Shown here one piece after another: positions 43,432 to 53,682 of a DNA stretch of 64,000 nucleotides. Both the position numbers and the translations under genes were made by a program. The stretch covers positions 1,922,001 to 1,986,000 of the forward strand of contig VNKQ01000004.1 in assembly GCA_016508695.1 (NCBI GenBank), written 5' to 3'. Position 1 is the first letter of the stretch. Each line of letters starts with the position of its first letter. The notes beneath the pieces are model-generated. The model searched no databases. It saw nothing but the letters and a program-made list of their open reading frames with translations, and was not told the DNA's origin. The stretch comes from Hyphodiscus hymeniophilus. Lineage: Eukaryota > Ascomycota > Leotiomycetes > Helotiales > Hyphodiscaceae.

Positions 43432-44583
43432 TTAATTTGGCTTCCTAAACTTCGTCCACTTGTGTTTCCTCTCTTCCCAACCAACGTCAGGGCCTATATG
43501 GCCTTCTTTCCAGCAGTTGGCGCAATACAGGTCACCGTCGCAGCCCACACACTTCACAGTTGCGTCATCCTGGCAAATAATACACCAGCTCTCGACCTCG
43601 TCGTCCGTGTACTTCTTCATGACGCCTTTGACGGGTTTGTCCATTGGTTTGAAGGTCGGAGCAGACGGTAAACCAAGCTCGTTTGTGGCTCCTAGTCCTC
43701 TTAGCACTGCCATTCGTGCTGTGATGTCGGATTCGAAATCGATAGACTTCCTGCTTGGTTCTGTCGTTGTCGGCTCGGGGAGTTTAGTTGGAGCAGAAGG
43801 CAGAGAAAGGCGACTGTCATGATCTTCTCCATCATCCCTGGCAGTGTTTTTGGTGTCTTCATCCGACTCCGGGGGCTCATTCGTCTTTTCTAGAGCCACC
43901 TCATCCATCAACTTTGCAACGATATCTTGTGCTTCACGTGACTCGTCTTCGAGTCTCGAACGCTGTTCAGTCTCTGCCTTGCTGTCTCCATCATCCAGAG
44001 CAAAGACCGACATATCTAGGTCTTTTGTCAGATACGCCCTCCCATCCTTAGTTCTCCCTGTCGTGGTACGCTTCTCTTCCCTATCGGGAGCCGCCTCAGG
44101 TAACTCAGGTTCCTCATTGTTACTTGGCAGGGTAGTCTTAGCTTCATCCAACAGCTTCTGAATGTCATCCGGGTCTTCAGGATGCAGATTCCACTGGTCG
44201 TCTGGGCCAAGTTCCGCTAGTAATTCGTCGAGAGTCTTGTCGTCGATGTCTCCGGTACTGCGTAATGGATCATGTTCTTCTGTTGCGTCAAAGCTGGCAG
44301 TCGGAACTGGAAACAGGCGGGACTGAGGAGCTTTTGCTGCAGGAGCTGGCGAGGGTGATAAAGACCCATTTCTGAGACTGCGTAGACGGGCCGAGAGGTC
44401 GGAGTCAGGAGTTGCTTGCTTTGGATTGTTGAAGATTGGCTTGGATCTGTCACGAGGTAAATACTGCGAGCCACGAATTACGGGCGGAGAAAACTACTTT
44501 GTGGAATCGAGTTGGATGCTTGACTTCTTGAGTGCGTTCAGTCGAGCTAAAAGGTCATCGTCATAACTTGGGGGGTCACTCAT
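43432..44583 (-). CDS. ANCHR-like (ZFYVE19-related) protein with two MIM1 motifs and a B-box-like zinc finger, 366 aa
   Basis: Exons are 44583-44498 and 44446-43432 (51-bp intron). The N-terminus shows two motifs of the pattern DxxLxxRLxxL(K/R): residues 8-20 (DDDLLARLNALKK) and 43-54 (DSDLSARLRSLR). This is the MIM1 motif by which ESCRT-III proteins and human ANCHR bind the MIT domain of Vps4. A long acidic disordered middle follows, with LDELLAELG and IQKLLDEAK helices. The last 51 residues form a zinc-binding domain: C317, C320, C328, C331, C337, C340 and H345 (WCIICQDDATVKCVGCDGDL, YCANCWKEGH), matching the C-terminal B-box-like finger of ANCHR. There is no N-terminal FYVE finger. Human ANCHR delays abscission with Vps4; the role here is inferred. 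Confidence 0.8.
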
Positions 44584-45688
44584 TTTGTTATGATAGCTGG
44601 ATGAGTGAAGAGTAAAATATGTGGCGGAATGATTTCATTGGTTTCCATCAATCAGCCGACCACAAGGCTGAGGTTCAGCCTCTTGGTTACCATAATCAAA
44701 TAGTGCTAGATTATTAGGAGAGACGGAGAACTTCTAATTGATTATTTAAGTCACAATATACGAGCTTGGGGGATTCTTCTGCCTTGATATACTGTAACGC
44801 TGTGAAGTTGAGGACATTTTCCAGAAATAACTATTGCCTCAACGGGACTTCGCCAACTTTTCCTCCAGAGGACCCAGCATCGCATTTCCTTTCCCAACGT
44901 CCTCAGCATCATTAGACTCATGCCCATCATGCAGAGAGTTGCCCTATGAAAGAAGAAGCAGACCAAAAAAAACCCCCCCTTATGGAACGCTCTACATCTT
45001 CCTTTACAGAAGCTTCAGTAGTCGAGTGCCGAATGCCCCATTTCATTCCAGACGTGGCCGGATTGACATCTCAAGAAGTGTTAGGATGCTTCGTAGCAGA
45101 TTGGGATGGTGCTTTCGTACAAAGTCAAAGGCTGCACCACAGTGATGGCAGCCCATGTAAGTGTCGCCCTTCTAAATATGAATGGAACAGGATCATTTGA
45201 ATTTATCTCAGTATTCATGGGCTCCATTTTGGCAGAATCCTAGTATCAAAGCCACCCAACTTTCCCCGCATTATTGCGATCTATGGAACGGGTATTTGGT
45301 AGGCCATGGCAAAGTGTTTGAGGCGTACGGAGTGATGCTCCAGGTGGAGCTCCTATTATTGTGTTCATATTAGCCCTGCATACTGAACTAGGTTCCAAGC
45401 GTGTGATACATGTAGAGTCTATTCAGAGAGAAGATTATTGTTTCATCAAGACCTCGCGTGAAGTCTCGACCATTCCCAGCAAGCTGAGATGGTTACTCAA
45501 GACAACCACAAGGGTAAGACTAAGGATGACGACACTGTGAATTTCATCATTTTGACATGAGAAAAAGTACAAGAACGATTAGTGTTGCTTACCTTTGCTT
45601 GCCGGATGTCCCCTTCTCGGTGTGGCAGTTGGCAGGGAATATGTTGTTGCCATTATGATGCAACATTACCCAATATTTGCACGCCATC
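44584..45688. other. Intergenic with possible unresolved small coding exons
   Basis: Two protein-like stretches overlap on opposite strands. Reverse: GNSLHDGHESNDAEDVGKGN to KLAKSR with TGA at 44839-44841, preceded by a good acceptor (TTTCATAG). Forward: ATG 44946 (MKEEADQKKPPLMERSTSSF...) to a donor at 45157. A run of eight A followed by seven C lies near 44968-44982. I could not build a complete gene on either strand. Confidence 0.3.
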
Positions 45689-46434
45689 TCAATCGTCGTA
45701 AGAAACGCGCCTTCTCTGAGTAGCAGGATTCGGCATTGAAGCCGAGCTGGTATCCTCATCATAGTCTAAGTTGGCCAGCCCAGCATCAACCTTATCCCAT
45801 GTCCTCTTCCTTAGATCAGGCTTCACATTCTGTCGAAAGAAGCCCTTTGGTTGCACTGGTTGATCGACCTTATTGACGTTCCTGTTTTTCTTCCGTTTGC
45901 TCTTCTTGCTGTTCTGTGAGCGTGAAATTTGAGAAGTTGTGACCTGTAGGGTCGCGAGCTCATCATCTACCTCACCATCTTCAAGCTCTGCCTCCTCTGG
46001 CTCCTCTGTCACCATATCGATATTCTTCGCAGGGCTCCTTTCTAGGGAGGACATGTTTTCTTGCATCAGAGAATCGTTTGGTTTGACGGTAGGGATCTCA
46101 TATGCTTCCGCTTCCGCTTCTTTGGCATGTCGACGGTCTCGCAATAAGGCTTCGATCTCGGAATGCCTAAAAATCGCGATCTGCTCGTTGGTCAAGGTAC
46201 GCTTCGCACCATCTTCGTAGTACCCAAGGCCGTCATCTTCTACATCTTCCGCGTATTCCTCATCTTCTCCTGGGCCAAGAAAGTGTTCTGCGAAGTGTTG
46301 AACGGAGGTTGAGGAGAAATGTGCGACATGGAAGTAGACGAGGTCCTCCTACCACTTGTTAGCCATGGCAAAGTGCATTGAATATGATGGCTTGCCTGCG
46401 AGATACTTGGAGCAGCCAAAACAGTATCTGTCAT
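45689..46434 (-). CDS. Uncharacterised acidic/basic nuclear-type protein, 232 aa
   Basis: Exons are 46434-46396 (MTDTVLAAPSISQ) and 46348-45689. The intron (47 bp, with GGCTAAC branch) uses a GC donor (CAG|GCAAGC), the accepted minor class. Exon 2 opens EDLVYFHVAHFSSTSVQHFA, then an acidic run (GEDEEYAEDVEDDGLGYYED), a conserved-looking segment (AKRTLTNEQIAIFRHSEIEA LLRDRR), an acidic patch (EEPEEAELEDGEVDDE), a basic stretch (NSKKSKRKKNRN) resembling a nuclear localisation signal, and a tail ending QRRRVSYDD. There is no signal peptide or membrane helix. The pattern suggests a nuclear or RNA-related protein conserved in filamentous ascomycetes. I do not recognise a characterised family. Confidence 0.75.
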
Positions 46435-47210
46435 TTTTGGCAATGACCACTTTGAATCCAAAGATGTGAAACATTCACATGGTTGATACCTGGAAGGATA
46501 TGTCTACAATTTACTAAATTGCCAATAAGGCTAAATAATAAGGGAAGCTTGTACAGCGGACTTTAAAAGCCTACTACGCATAAGACGCGAGATCACCTGC
46601 CGTACTTAAAACCTCTCCGCAATGAGAACAATTTGTCGCGATGGGAAATGCCATCTAAGAAACAGCTATGGCCTCGTCCCACCCAGTGAACTGAAGGTAT
46701 TCCGATCAGTGCTTGGGAAATCAGAGGAGGTTGGAACAAGAAGAGGAACTCGCATTTCCTTCTTTCTCACAATCCGACCGAGGTCACATATTCTTTGACA
46801 TTTGCCCCTCCGGTGCTTTTCATTCCTCGACTGAGGAATTACTTCTGTATATCTCTAAGTGTCAGACTTGTTGAATATGAGGTGCAATCATCTGGCCCTA
46901 GTAGCGGCAAGCGCAGCTTCGAGTCTGGTTCAAAAATCCTTTAAAAGGAGCTGTTCTCGAGACTTGTAGTTTCTCCACAACAATCCAGCGAGAAGAGCCG
47001 GCAATCTAGATCTGGTGCTGCCCTTGTGCAAAATTCGTCCCAAAGATCAGCGAAGAGCCATTCAAACATGCGACGAAAGAATCATGGGGCGCCAAGGTTT
47101 CCACGCCAAACGTATCTTTCATAAAGGATAGGATGCTGCTGTCGACTACTCTATCGATGTCGATACAGTCCTCGCTGTCGGAAGTGTTTTGGGCTGTCGC
47201 TCTCTATTGC
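46435..47210. other. Intergenic
   Basis: About 780 bp with no supportable coding frame or repeat. Confidence 0.45.
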
Positions 47211-48044
47211 TCATTCTTGGTCTAATGCAAATGTAGTTTTCCGAAGGTACAAGAAACTGGCTATTCGTTTGGTGCGTAGCAAATATTCACTATCTTGCAA
47301 ATCAAACATCTCGCGCGCCCGATCTTCCGTCTTGTATTTATTTGGTGTATGAACCCATTTCTGACGGCAATCGTAACAAACAAACTTGGGCTCCTCGAGT
47401 GGAAATCGATGTTTCGCCTCCCACTCCAGCAGCGCAGGCACGCGCTCATCTGCTGGCGACAACCGATGTTAAGATGGCAAAATCTTCTACTCCAGCGCAT
47501 GTAATCCTATTCGTTCGAAATGTATTATATAGGGAGGATCTGGATCGCCATCCAATCGCCGTTGACATTGGCAGGAATCAGGATCCGCGGTTCAGGAAGG
47601 CGTCTTCAATACTGGTAAATGATATTGTGCTGCCAAACCATTGAGGCAATGGATGTGTGTTCAGGGAGATCTTTGATTGCGGCAAATTGAATGATTGCCT
47701 TGTTATCGAACCAGGCGTATGATGAAGCGAGCCGATGAAGGTCGAATTCTGCAGGGTTCGACATAATCGTCACGAAAACTGAGCGTGGTGATTGTACTTA
47801 AAGCGAATGTTCCCATATTGGTAATAGATAGTGCACGTTCTGACAGAAAATGAAGACTGCATTGGAGTATTTTTTCTGAAGTCCTCAGAATTCTGTTCAT
47901 CAAACTCTTGATCTCCGCCGGATACCAAATTGCAGGTGCAATGCAGCGATAGTCTCCGTGTCCGCTCCGTACAATGATCCGGGCGAGTCTATAATGGTCG
48001 AAAGAGTGCTGGATCGGGTCGTTGCCTTCAATGACTTGGCACAT
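47211..48044 (-). pseudogene. Probable decayed protein-coding gene
   Basis: Three protein-like reading stretches follow each other on the reverse strand but in different frames. First is 48044-47703 (MCQVIEGNDPIQHSFDHYRL, YRCIAPAIWYPAEIKSLMNR). Then, shifted, from about 47764 comes MSNPAEFDLHRLASSYAWFD... to HNIIYQY and a stop. Last is 47465-47211 (LSPADERVPALLEWEAKHRF, EEPKFVCYDCRQKWVHTPNK) ending DQE-stop. Stops and shifts between them are not removed by obvious introns. Composition and the CxxC pair recall fungal F-box-type proteins, but that is only an impression. It could also be a real gene with introns I failed to place. Confidence 0.35.
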
Positions 48045-48359
48045 CTAGTGTCTTATTGCGCCCTTGAATGAAAGGAGGAGTCGATTTATGCGAAGCCACT
48101 GAGAGGGAGTGCGATGCTCCAGGGACTCTGACCTCGCGGTAAATCATCGCTTCTGATAATAAACTTGATTGCTCTTAATGATTCGAGCAGCAGAATTGGG
48201 TATCTAGAATGAGAAGTAAACTAAATCCTCACAAGCAATATTTCCCACCAGACGCCCGCCAAAATGTAAACGATCTGGGAATCCGAGCCTTTTCATGCGT
48301 CGCCAACTCAAATATAAAAGATAACGAGGGATCTACATCTGCGCAGACGGAATGATCAA

Positions 48360-49127
48360 TCATTGCTTCAGCAGCTCCAAAGCATTCTTGAATGCCAGGA
48401 CAACCCTTTCGTCTGAAAATCGATCAGCCCAGGATCTGCTGTGAAGATAGTCTGAACTTACAATGCTCCTTTCTTTCCTCCAGCTTGTCCTCTGCTAGTT
48501 CAACGTATCGTTGTCGTGTTTTCAATCTGAAGAATGTCAGTTCGTATAACAGAACAAAGTCTTCAAAGCTTACCGTTTCCAAGCTCGAACACCGTCCCGT
48601 TGAGACGTAGCGAGAGACCAGATTCTAAAAACCTACATAGGTCGTTAACATCAAACAAAACAAGTATTTATATGACGCACTTCAAAGTATTTCTCAAATT
48701 CTTCAAGTAGCTTGACCTCCTCCTCATTCGCATGTGCTATAGCATCACGGTAGCGTAATTGGAAGGCGTGCCAGTCCCAATCGGACATTTCGATGCTGGA
48801 TTCTGGTTCAGTAACATCGGTTCCAGTTTCGCGGTCCTCTTCGGTCACTTGAGCCAAGTTCTCTGAGGAGTCTGACTGGATCTGCTCTACTCCTGGAACC
48901 TCCTTGCCCACTGGGCCAACTTCCTCGTCGTGTAGTGGGAGAGTAGATGAAACCTGAACATCTGAGTTGCGTCGAGATTGTTTGGTTGGAGTTTCACCAG
49001 CTGATTGATTAGATTTGGGTGCTAAGTGCGTATTCGCTAACGGAGCCTTGACGGTGAGAGATTCATTATCCACTGCCATCGCCGTCTTCGATGGGGTGTC
49101 TGGCGGAGAATGGGGTATTGAGGACAT
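48360..49127 (-). CDS. Uncharacterised protein with C-terminal helical region, four exons, 207 aa
   Basis: Exons are 49127-48681, 48632-48574, 48526-48462 and 48412-48360; introns are 48, 47 and 49 bp and all phases agree, ending ALELLKQ-stop. The N-terminal 110 residues are disordered and Ser/Thr/Pro-rich (MSSIPHSPPDTPSKTAMAVD; DEEVGPVGKEVPGVEQIQSD). From about residue 113 the protein is a continuous helical region: EMSDWDWHAFQLRYRDAIAH, EEEVKLLEEFEKYFEVFRIW, DGVRAWKRLKTRQRYVELAE, DKLEERKEHYERVVLAFKNA. That conserved-looking part contains the only aromatic-rich segment. The gene is divergent from atg14 with 474 bp between starts. No known family was recognised; it may be a coiled-coil nuclear protein. 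Confidence 0.75.
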
Positions 49128-49601
49128 GAGAAGCCTTAAAAATGTCTGTCTGTGTCTGTGTTTTCGTACAAGCCAGTTTTACGCCGGTAGTAGACAGATG
49201 GAGATGTATAAAAGGGAAGGTATATCGGATCCACTGTTACTGTCTTCCAGGAAAGAGTGTTCTGAGCGCGAACACGGAAGTCGCGAAGTCACGTGCGAGT
49301 TTTAGCGTACTCGAGTACTTCAGATAAGGAGGCGATAACGAATGACATCTACTCGGTACCTACATTCAGCGACTCTCCTTACACGGCAGCCTTGCCATCT
49401 CTTGGGAATCAGGACTCTAAGTGATCCCCATTCACACAGCAGTGTATCTATATAGACCTGTGCTCACTCATCAATTCAGCCATGGGCCCGAGCTATGCAT
49501 CTGCTTGACCACTCGAGTACAGCCTCACGCTCTATCATCTCCGAGACATTCAGAAACCTTTGAACGACCTCGACACAACAAATCTTTATACGCTTTGCGA
49601 A
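49128..49601. promoter_or_regulatory. Bidirectional promoter (207-aa protein / atg14)
   Basis: A 474-bp divergent spacer. A GTCACGTGCG box (CACGTG at 49290-49295) lies near the middle. No coding frame is supported. Confidence 0.45.
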
Positions 49602-51215
49602 ATGCAGTGCGACATCTGCTTTCGAACCGGTGGACACAGGCTACCATTTCTATGCCCGACTGATGCCCGAAATCAACTCTACGACCCTCGAATACAGAAT
49701 GCCCGAGTCCTCGTCGAGAAAGATGCTCTTGACCGAGAGATCACCATGCTCATTGCCTCGAGGCCAGACAATGATGAGCACGACCCCCGCAAGGCAGAGA
49801 TAGACCGAACAGATGTTAGCAGAGTGCTTGCTGGAAAGGATCAAGCCGTAAATCGGACGCAGCAGATTATCGCGCATGCGGATGAACTACGGATGAAGGT
49901 CGAGAAAGCAAGGGAAGACATAGCGAAGAGAAAGGCTGTGATATCACGAAGAAAGTCTGAACTTGCAACGGCATCAAATGGCGTCGAGGCACGGCGAGCG
50001 AGACAAATGGAGGAAGTTGAGAAGTCGATTCGCATGACAAAATATAAGTGGAACCAGACACACAGTGTTACAGCCTCATCGAGAGCTTTCCTGTGCGGCG
50101 AGGCTGCGAAGTTATACGGGCTGCGGCGTGTACGACGGAATGGAGGACTAGAAGAATACCGGATCGGAGGCATTACGATCATGGACTTGAGATCTTTGAA
50201 TAGTAAGTCTGCTTTGTGTTTCATACCAAGCAACGCTGACATTTTCAAAGCTGCAAGTCCAGCACAAATCTCAACTGCCTTGTCTCATATCGTGCATCTT
50301 TTGATGCTATGTACGCATTATCTCGCTATCCGTCTACCAGCGGAGATTACTTTACCTCATCGAGACTACCCCTTTCCAACGATATTTCCCCTTCTCGCCT
50401 CCTACAAACATACAAATGTGCCATTCCCAGGGTCGACACCCGGGCATTCGTCGAATAACAGTCCTACGGCCTCACGAACTATTACTGACCCACCGGATCA
50501 CCCACGGCCAAGACCTCTTTTCATATCGAAACCTCTCCCTATGCTAGCCACAGAAGATCCAGCTGGGTATGGATTGTTTCTAGAAGCTGTCACTCTGCTT
50601 ACATACGACATTACATGGCTATGCAAAAGCCAGGGTGTACCCGTTGGCGAGAACAGTACCTTGGAGGAAGTCTGCAACATCGGAAAGAATCTCTTTGATC
50701 TCCTCATCGGCTCACAACCACGTCCTTCACCCGGAAGCCGCGTACCATCAACTCAGTCAACTCCTACAAAGGGTAATGTTCGAGCTGCTGAAAGCGAAGC
50801 TGAAGACAAGAAGGCTCCTAGCTCAATCATGGGACGCTTTTCCCACGGCACAGCACACTCGTTCTTGGGGAACGCAGATGGCACAGACTTCATGCGGAGT
50901 TGGAAACTACTCACCCCAATGAAGCTCGCTGACAGGCTGAAATCGAAACTGTTGAGCGAGGTTGCGAATGCAGAGTGGGAGGTACTCGATCAGGATGCTT
51001 GGGCAGTAGACGATGAGATGAGAGACGACGGGGTGGTTGTAGGGCCAAGAAAAGAAGAAGGCGGTGTGGGTTTGGGCATGCAGAGTTTCATGTCTATGAA
51101 AACCGTCATTGATGCCGCCAGAGACGTGTTGCCGGGTAATGGTGACAGGAAACCGGGCACAAGTGGTTGGACGAAGTTAAAACCAAGACAAAACGGACCT
51201 GGATTGGGGAAATGA
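49602..51215 (+). CDS. atg14: Atg14 autophagy subunit of PI3-kinase complex I, 521 aa
   Basis: Targets the Vps34-Vps15-Atg6 lipid kinase to the site of autophagosome formation. Exons are 49602-50202 and 50251-51215 (48-bp in-frame intron); splicing joins DLRSLNT to ASPAQISTALSHIVHLLMLC. The N-terminus has the conserved cysteines C3, C6 and C18 (MQCDICFRTGGHRLPFLCPT) and then NQLYDPRIQNARVLVEKDAL. Residues about 60-165 are coiled coil (ADELRMKVEKAREDIAKRKA, ARRARQMEEVEKSIRMTKYK). The core region has SRAFLCGEAAKLYGLRRVRR and HYLAIRLPAEITLPHRDYPF, followed by the VPS38/ATG14 domain end (EAVTLLTYDITWLCKSQGVP). The start is the ATG directly before the cysteine motif; the upstream open stretch lacks ATG in good context. 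Confidence 0.93.
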   Translation: MQCDICFRTGGHRLPFLCPTDARNQLYDPRIQNARVLVEKDALDREITMLIASRPDNDEHDPRKAEIDRTDVSRVLAGKDQAVNRTQQIIAHADELRMKVEKAREDIAKRKAVISRRKSELATASNGVEARRARQMEEVEKSIRMTKYKWNQTHSVTASSRAFLCGEAAKLYGLRRVRRNGGLEEYRIGGITIMDLRSLNSKSALCFIPSNADIFKAASPAQISTALSHIVHLLMLCTHYLAIRLPAEITLPHRDYPFPTIFPLLASYKHTNVPFPGSTPGHSSNNSPTASRTITDPPDHPRPRPLFISKPLPMLATEDPAGYGLFLEAVTLLTYDITWLCKSQGVPVGENSTLEEVCNIGKNLFDLLIGSQPRPSPGSRVPSTQSTPTKGNVRAAESEAEDKKAPSSIMGRFSHGTAHSFLGNADGTDFMRSWKLLTPMKLADRLKSKLLSEVANAEWEVLDQDAWAVDDEMRDDGVVVGPRKEEGGVGLGMQSFMSMKTVIDAARDVLPGNGDRKPGTSGWTKLKPRQNGPGLGK

Positions 51216-53682
51216 TGGAGTAGGGGAGGGGTTTATATGCATGGGCAACTGAATAGAATAGAATATAATACATAAAATATACTGTAATCTTCCTTATTTC
51301 CTGATTTGGCGTTGTTGGTGAAAACAAGGGGCCTCGAGAGGGCCCAAGTGATTCAGGTTTGTAAAATGGGGCGACTTCTGTTGGATCTTCTGGTCTCTTT
51401 CACTTCTGTAATCGCTTCAAGTTAAGCCCTGTGGGGTTTGGTTTGCGTCACTGGCGCAGGTTGAGGGATATCACAGACGCTCGACGACGGCATTCCGTCT
51501 ATGTTGATTCATTGGAATAATAGGAAACGGGCCTCAAGAAACAAAACAGGTTTCGAATACACTCGGTTACTTCCAAGTGGTCAATGATTCTTTGCCCTGG
51601 GATGGAGATAGAAATTCATTGTTGGGTTGATGTGACCGTTTGATTCAGGAAAAAAACACAGCCTCTGAAAACATTCCGATGGGCCACAGCAGCAGTTGCT
51701 CAGAGGCATGACACGCACTGAAAAAGCTAAGGACGAGTCACATCGCTTCGTCGGATGCCAACCCGTCAAGGCTGAATCATTCCGACAGAGTGGTAAGGAG
51801 ACTGGCCAACTAGGTCGCTCCGCGCTTGCGTTGAAAACATGGCCGTCGAGGTGCGGCCTTTGACGCCGGAATAGCATTTTCGGATCCCAACAACCAGTCT
51901 CTCCTCCGGTCGCATGCCTCGAGGCCTTTGACCAAAACTGAAATTGAACAACACTTGAGTTTTACAGGACTTTGCAAGCGACTCCGCTTGACGTGGACGT
52001 ACTCGTCGTCCTGTCACTGCGCGCCTCCACTGTCTTCCTCCTGTCCACGTTTGCAGTACGTCAGAGAAGGAGGGGCCGATCAAAAGCTCAATGAAAAGGC
52101 AAGGAAGATTCTGTCCGACTGCGTCCGAAGAGCTGGGCCGTGGTATCATGGTATGTAAGAAGCAAAAGAGCCATGACATCCAGCGTCCTCCAATCCGCAA
52201 CATAACTCACCCTCCATTCCAAAACAAATACAGGAAGGAAGAGAGAATAGTGTCGCCAGAGCATGAAAAGCATATGCAGGCACAGATGCATGGACACAAT
52301 CTCTGTACAAGGTCTCCTGGGCCGTCTGCTAGGGCTCTCCAATCCACGGGCCCAACGGCACCGTCACTATGGAGCCACGAAAACTCTTATCATGTGGAAG
52401 TCATCCATCCCCATCTTTTGTGCCAATTCATAGGCTCTTCATAAATCGCGCACAAAGCTATTGAGCATTTTGAATGCATAAGTGCATAAGTGCATACATA
52501 AGTGCTGTTGTCAGCCCAGCCCGCTCACATGGTTCGGATTACGTGGCAGGGTGGAGGTGGCAGCGTTCCGGAATCTGGACTTGAATCGGCCTTGAGTCTT
52601 GGGTTGATGTGCAAAAAGTCGCTCTAACTCGTAAATTGTTAGTGGATGAATGAACTGGGGCGGCCCGGACATGAGGTCTCAGATTCCGAAATGCGCCCGC
52701 TTTCTTTTGCCTCCGATTGAAAAAGCTTGGTACAATCCACTGATTTTTCTTTCTTTTCGACAGTGTCGGCAGTTCGGATTTTGAAGACGATAGAGCCTGG
52801 AAGCCAGGAGGAGGTCGTCTTGGGGCAGATGCTGGGGCCGAATAAAATCGCTGTAAAGTCTTTTCAACGATCCAAGACCTCTGGAATGCTTGGAACTGGA
52901 TCCCTCAAGCCCATTGTCTTCGACCCGCCAGTGTACTCCGTATGTTCTTGAGACCAAATCATGTTTTGAAAGCGCGGCAAACTTCTCCAGTCCTGCTCCT
53001 TTCCTCGATATCAGTAGTGGCAGTCCTCTCTTTCTCTCGTGGCCCCAATCGGTAATGATGAAACGGTTTGTTTTCCCAAAATCAACTCGTCAGGCCCTTT
53101 TGTCAAGCACAAAGGTCGCATGGGCCGAGCCTGAAATCCTGCTTTGATCATCCTGGATAGCGTCTGCGCAGTCATGTCCAAGTGGTTGCCGGCCCCCTGG
53201 ACAGCAAGCCAGGAACGGATCTTCTGGCCACTCACAACGAGTGCGCCCCTGTTTCGATGGCAACTCGATGCCAGGTACACATTCTTAGTGGATCAAAGCA
53301 CCTTCCCAAGTCAAATGAGCTGGTTCATCTCAATCTTACCCCTGTCGTCGCCCTCCGCGTCGTCGAGGCCACCCATTCCCCCCCACTCCAAATTACCCAT
53401 CCTTCGCTCACTGCCGTGGATTACTTTAGCCCTTGACTCCCCTTGCATCCCTTTCTTCTTCTTCTTTCTTTCCCATCGCATCCCCAAGAGTAAGGTCGCC
53501 GTTGAACGCAAACCTTCAGTTCGATACACTCCTTTCCACCCATTGAGCAATACATCGCTCGCACGCTCCTTAAACCAACGGCCTCCTTTTCACGATCCAA
53601 TTCCAGCTTTTTAAATACCCAACACTCGCCAAAGCACATATAACGATCAAATTATTGCGATTATCCTCACATATCTTCGAAA
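51216..53682. other. Long intergenic region
   Basis: About 2.5 kb with frames of 70-156 codons that lack recognisable composition or starts. Small direct repeats of GCATAAGT occur at about 52477-52502. The final 250 bp before 53683 are pyrimidine-rich (CTTCTTCTTTCTTTCCC) and look like a promoter/leader. Confidence 0.4.
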
